From: Strigamia acuminata
Taxonomy: Eukaryota; Arthropoda; Chilopoda; Geophilomorpha; Linotaeniidae
Reading direction: 5' to 3'
Assembly (NCBI GenBank): GCA_949358305.1
Contig: OX442322.1
Location: forward strand, 1,426,001-1,490,000
Length of the DNA: 64,000 bases
Part shown: positions 60,008 through 64,000 of the stretch, in pieces
Layout of the letters: the number at the start of each line of letters is the position of its first letter
Numbering within the stretch: the stretch's first letter is position 1
Program-made: the position numbers and the translations under genes
The notes under the pieces: generated by a model
What the model saw: only the letters and a program-made list of their open reading frames with translations
What the model was told of the DNA's origin: nothing
The model's database searches: none

Positions 60008-62108
60008 GGGGCCGGTGGACCTTCAATCGCCAAAGGTGGAGTGGTTGCATTTTTTGGATCCAAAAATTTAGTGAATAAGTCCGACATGGATTTTGTCATA
60101 CTAGTTTGCATAGTAGTTTTGAAGTCTTCAAGTTTTTGGTCCAAAGATTCAGCGGTCACCCAATTTTGTCTCTGTCGTTTAAAAAGATCAGAGGTGGGAT
60201 TGGTATTGGTATTATTACCAGTACCTTGGGGCTTGTCCTGAACAAATTTTCTTTTTTGTAACAAAGGACATTCCCTCTTAACGTGTCCTGGTTGATTACA
60301 ATGGAAACATTTTCCAGTTGCTTTCTCCGATAGGGCACATACCATGTTGTTGAATCCAACATCGTTTTCAAGATTGTCTGTCTCGTCAGATTCCATAGGT
60401 ACAACTTCTGGTTCGGCGTTCAACGTCTGAGTAGATCGTATGAGTGGGCGCGAACTCCTGGTGTCTTTACCTTTTTGAGTATTTGACGGGGCAGTTTCGT
60501 CCTCTTTATTGGCAATAGTGTCCACACTAGCGTTTTGGGCTTCGAAAAGAGCCCTATTCTGCCGGACAAATTGAAATATGTCATTAAATGATTCTTCATA
60601 AAGACCTCTATCGATTATTCGATTGTAACTAACTAAGTTCAAATTCTCGAGAAGAGTGGGGGCTTCATCTCTTTTTGAATAAGATCCTTGAGCTTGTTTA
60701 AATCTCAAAAGAAATGTATAAAGTGGCTCTTCTGGGCCCTGGATTAAATTTCGAAGCTTTCGGGCTCGAGTGACAGGGATCATGTCAAACTCCGCCAAAA
60801 ACATTTTTTCGAAAGTTTTCCAGTCAACAAATTTGTCGAGGTTATCGGTATGCCATTCGTGGGCTATACCAGATAAATAAGTTGGTACTCCGCGTTTTAC
60901 CATCTCATCCAGAGTTAAACCTTTAGCGACAGCGACTGTTTTGGCTGTAGCTAAAAATTTAGCCACGTCCTTCTGTTTTCCATCGAAAACAGGCATATCC
61001 TGACCTTTGAAAAAGGTTTTGCTTGAATTGTTTGCATTATTATTTTGCTGTGCATTATTCTGCATAAATTGTTGTACTTGCTGTGCACAATCAGTTTGAA
61101 TATTTCGCACATGGGTAAGGATGGCTCCCAAGTCGTCGGTGGAAAATCTCGCTTGAGATGAACTACCAGCGGAGGATGCCGAACCAGAATTATGTTCAAA
61201 ATTGGGCAGATTTCCCTTAGGGACCTGATTGTCCTGGGGGATTTCTTTCCTTGGAGGAACATAATTCTCAAACTGTGTATGATTGCCAGATGGTACATGT
61301 TGTCCATGTGGAACACTACTTTCATTTTGTACTCGTTCTGGGGGTGTCTGATTTGAACGAGTCTTTCCCACCGGTAAATTTTGAATAACGGGGGATGGTG
61401 GGATCGGATCGGATCTCCTTGGAGTTCGATTTGAACTCTTTTTGACTGCGTTGGGGGGACAAACTGTCCTTTCCCCGGTGTCGGGGGGACATAATGTCTA
61501 TTTCCAGATGTTGGAGTAACATACTGTCTATGTCCCGAATTTTGGGAGATATTTTGTCTATTCCCTGAAGTTTGGGGGATAAAACCCGAATTACTATTGT
61601 TAATCATTCGATTAACACTAGTCGATCTAGACCTTGGTTTGGCTAGATTTAAAGGACTATTAGAACTGGGTGTTCTTTGTCCAGAACTTTGTTGACTACG
61701 GGATCGGCTAAACGATGGTTCGCGTACCATTCTATCGTTTAGCTGGGGAGTCGACACTATCCGGGCTTGATATCCCAACCTCTTTTTAGGAGAGGGAAAG
61801 TCCAGCTTACGATTCGTGGGAATCGTTTTTCGTGGGGTTCGGTGTGAAGTCCGCGAATGCCGACTTTCGTTCTCCGAATCTTCATCTTCATCGGGTCTAA
61901 TTCTCTGATTTCTTTTCTCAAGTACGCGTACATGATTAACCGCTTCGGTTATTGTTTTGAAATCAACCCGATTCAGATTATAGAGTTGACAATACTCTGT
62001 TAAATCGTCCGGAATTAAATCCGTTTGGTCTTCGAGTCGGACGTAACTATTTTCCAAGTTTCCGTCATCAACTTCTCGTTCATTCATCTGAATGTTTTCG
62101 TTAGACAT
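59998..62108 (-). pseudogene. gag: Gag of element 3, one frameshift
   Basis: ATG at 62108. The N-terminal part (acidic, then Arg/Ser-rich with S-G-N-R/H-R-Q-Y-V-type repeats) runs in one frame to about 61440. The capsid-like domain (D-M-P-V-F-D-G-K), the C-F-H-C-N-Q-P-G-H-V-K-R-E-C zinc knuckle and the C-terminus are in another frame. The shift lies near 61435-61445 at a short A-run, compatible with a one-base indel. No slippery heptamer explains it. Gag-Pol cannot be made in one piece from this copy unless the shift is a sequencing error. Confidence 0.8.
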
Positions 62109-62892
62109 GATAAAAGTTTTAAATTCTTTATTACTAAAGAACGATAACACACTTTATGAAAATACACTTCAAAATAACAATACACTTTGATAAGGTTAAG
62201 CTTAAACTCGACGTGGTGGTTAAACGCGTTAAACTATCGATAAATTTTGAACAATTAAATGAATCCTACTACAAGTAAACTAGCGTCGGGTGAGAAGGCG
62301 CTTTAAACTATTTGTTAAAATAATAGGTGAAATACACTTAACTTTAGCTGGTTTACGGCGTGGAAAATTCGAATCGGGACTGAACGGGACGGCGTGGTCA
62401 AGATGGCTACTGGAGCACGTGTCTGCAGGTCTGGTCTGGATACGAATGGTCGTCTGTAGTCTGGATCCGCGTGGCATCGAGGATCGATAATCCTTTAATC
62501 CCTTGACACTTTATTGGTGGAAAGTTATTTTATCCAATGATAAAATGGAAACTAATCCTTTATTTTAGTAGTTTTCTACTACGTCCGCACTTTGGCCTGG
62601 TCAATCTCGTTACTGATTGGATATTTCTTACGAAAATATTCAACTAACATTGAAATTTTACCAAGCCTTTTTTCGTGAAAATTAAAATTAATTTTACTTC
62701 GATTTTAAGTGTTTTTTCAACACAACGAAACTTTCCCTTTAATGTTAGAGTTCTCACGAATCCCAACGTTCTTAAAGGGGATTCCCTACTTCGCAAAAGC
62801 AGAGACATATAAAATGTTTTGAAATGTTATACTCTTTATTTATCTCAATTTTCACTTTTATTTAAATTCGGTAAATTTAAACTTTGCAACCT
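62109..62892 (-). other. Element 3 untranslated leader
   Basis: About 0.8 kb between primer site and gag ATG, no recognisable gene. Confidence 0.5.
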
Positions 62893-62910
62893 ATCTCGGT
62901 GGAACCTCCA
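62893..62910 (-). other. Primer binding site of element 3, tRNA-Gln
   Basis: TGGAGGTTCCACCGAGAT on the minus strand, two bases from the LTR, is a perfect 18-base complement of the expected tRNA-Gln 3' end including CCA. Confidence 0.7.
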
Positions 62911-62912
62911 CG

Positions 62913-64000
62913 TGTGACGGTGACGACCACAACTCCTATCGCATGATAGTACCGGGTATAAGTCGCGTGAAATAGTGAATAATACGAGATAAAATAAAGA
63001 CAACAAGTTTCTCAAAACACTACATTTATTGTTGTCAAACAATAGAATCAAATCTAAAAGTTATACAAATTCTAATGCCGACATTTGGCAAGTTAAATAC
63101 AAGTTAAACTATACATGAATTGGCTGTAAAACAGCCCTAAAATAATATGATTACGGTCATTGGTGATCCGGGGTTCGGGAACGGCAAAACGCCCGCTCGA
63201 CCGAGTATAGATGTCATCAGATAGCCGGGCTGGCTGTGTCCTCGCGGCTTCCGTCGGCGCTTCGTAATCGTGGAACTGGTTCCTTCGCGTTCCTGGTTCG
63301 TATCGTGTAATGGTCCGTGTAATGCTGTCTGGCTCGATCCGAGAGGTGCGGTTGACTCATGTGCACCGCCACAACTAGGGTTGGAAATTGGTAATGAATA
63401 AATGAAGTCATTTATTCGCCAAGATTCCGCTTGCGAATTATATGTAATTCGCGGTGTTGTGAGTTTAGTAAATTAACTCAATAAATTGTATTCAATTTAT
63501 TGTTACGAATTTGATTCGTCGTACAATGAAATAAGTCTCGTGACTTACTTCGGTTGTTAACTTGTTGCCAAGTTTAAACAATTAAGGTTTATTATCAACT
63601 ACAGGATATAATAAAGGTTAAACATCGCAACACACAATTGCCGTCAAAGTTCGCCTTGCTGAGCAGAACAGTATCGCGCGTGCCCTAAATAACAGTGCGG
63701 TGAGAGACGGCACTGGTATTCAGGGGGATATAGCCCGCAGTTCTGCACAACAGAATTAATCACCCGAGATACTACTCATAAGTAGACTGCTTTGGCACCA
63801 TCACTGAAGAGATATAACTTTCCCAAACACATAGTGCTACTGGCGGTAACTGCATGTTTTGCATGCAGACTGCTTTGGCACCATCAAGTGATGGAGTCAA
63901 TCTCTTTCAGTAACAGTGCTACTAACGGTTACTAAATACTTTGGTATCACACGTGATTCTATTGTCCGACCACGAGGATACTTATGCGGGAGGCTTTCTC
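62913..64000 (-). repeat. Element 3 5' LTR, partial
   Basis: Matches 51423-52510 with no difference noticed on reading; the remaining roughly 560 bp lie beyond the window. Confidence 0.9.

Larger units (their letters stand above)
51423..64000 (-). mobile_element. Element 3: Ty3/gypsy LTR retrotransposon, family B, 5' LTR cut by window end
   Basis: Minus-strand element with a complete 3' LTR (1,647 bp), polypurine tract, ORF3, open pol, frameshift signal, gag with one frameshift, leader, primer site and the first 1,088 bp of the 5' LTR. The two LTRs look identical over that overlap, so insertion is recent. It shares gene order, pol similarity and ORF3 with family A, but its LTRs and gag are clearly different. 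It is inserted in the THAP gene. AAGT at 51419-51422 is the candidate target duplication; its partner would be near 64560. Confidence 0.92.

Overview
The window looks like a chromosomal piece of an arthropod, most likely an insect. It is AT-rich. It holds spliced host-type genes with short introns (about 50-90 bp), namely a CPEB1/orb-like gene, a FEM1-like gene and a THAP-domain gene. It also holds three long Ty3/gypsy LTR retrotransposons and two blocks of genes from a large double-stranded DNA virus. The virus is related to the class that includes baculoviruses, nudiviruses and filamentous insect viruses (Naldaviricetes). There is no bacterial gene organisation, CRISPR array, or recognisable tRNA or rRNA gene.

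Layout. 1-4005: viral block I, with a large archaeo-eukaryotic-type primase running off the left edge, three small genes on the minus strand and one plus-strand gene. 4270-19811: a CPEB-like gene on the minus strand (ten coding exons, all splice phases consistent, two in-frame stops). A 13.8-kb retrotransposon (element 1, plus strand, 4845-18642) sits in what was a roughly 62-bp intron. 21088-22311: unrecognised Cys-rich exons. 22920-24859: FEM1-like pseudogene with two frameshifts. 26580-49319: viral block II, with two tandem paralogues of a putative VP39-like capsid gene, a complete family B DNA polymerase and a divergently transcribed PIF-2-like gene. The first capsid copy is open; the second is split by a 14.4-kb retrotransposon (element 2, minus strand, 28699-43070) and carries a stop. 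49851-51422: 3' exons of a THAP gene. 51423-64000: a third, distinct Ty3/gypsy element (element 3, minus strand, its 5' LTR cut by the window edge).

Retrotransposons. Elements 1 and 2 are one family (LTR about 1,747 bp), and element 3 is a second family (LTR 1,647 bp). All have TG...CA LTRs. Elements 1 and 2 have 4-bp target duplications; only one flank of element 3 is visible. All three have a primer site matching the 3' end of tRNA-Gln. All carry the same gag-pol junction: an A-AAA-AAC slippery heptamer touching the gag stop, a 7-nt spacer and a GC hairpin, which is a -1 programmed frameshift signal. All also carry a third ORF in the env position. It does not look like an envelope protein. 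It has a conserved Cys-rich domain and, in elements 2 and 3, starts directly after a 3' splice site. Every copy has at least one lesion, except that element 3 pol and ORF3 look intact.

The viral genes cover replication (polymerase, primase), the virion (putative capsid) and oral entry (PIF-2). Most reading frames are still open, so integration is recent, the genes are maintained, or both. The neighbouring host genes are decaying. Viral identifications rest on motif reading alone; no database search was possible.
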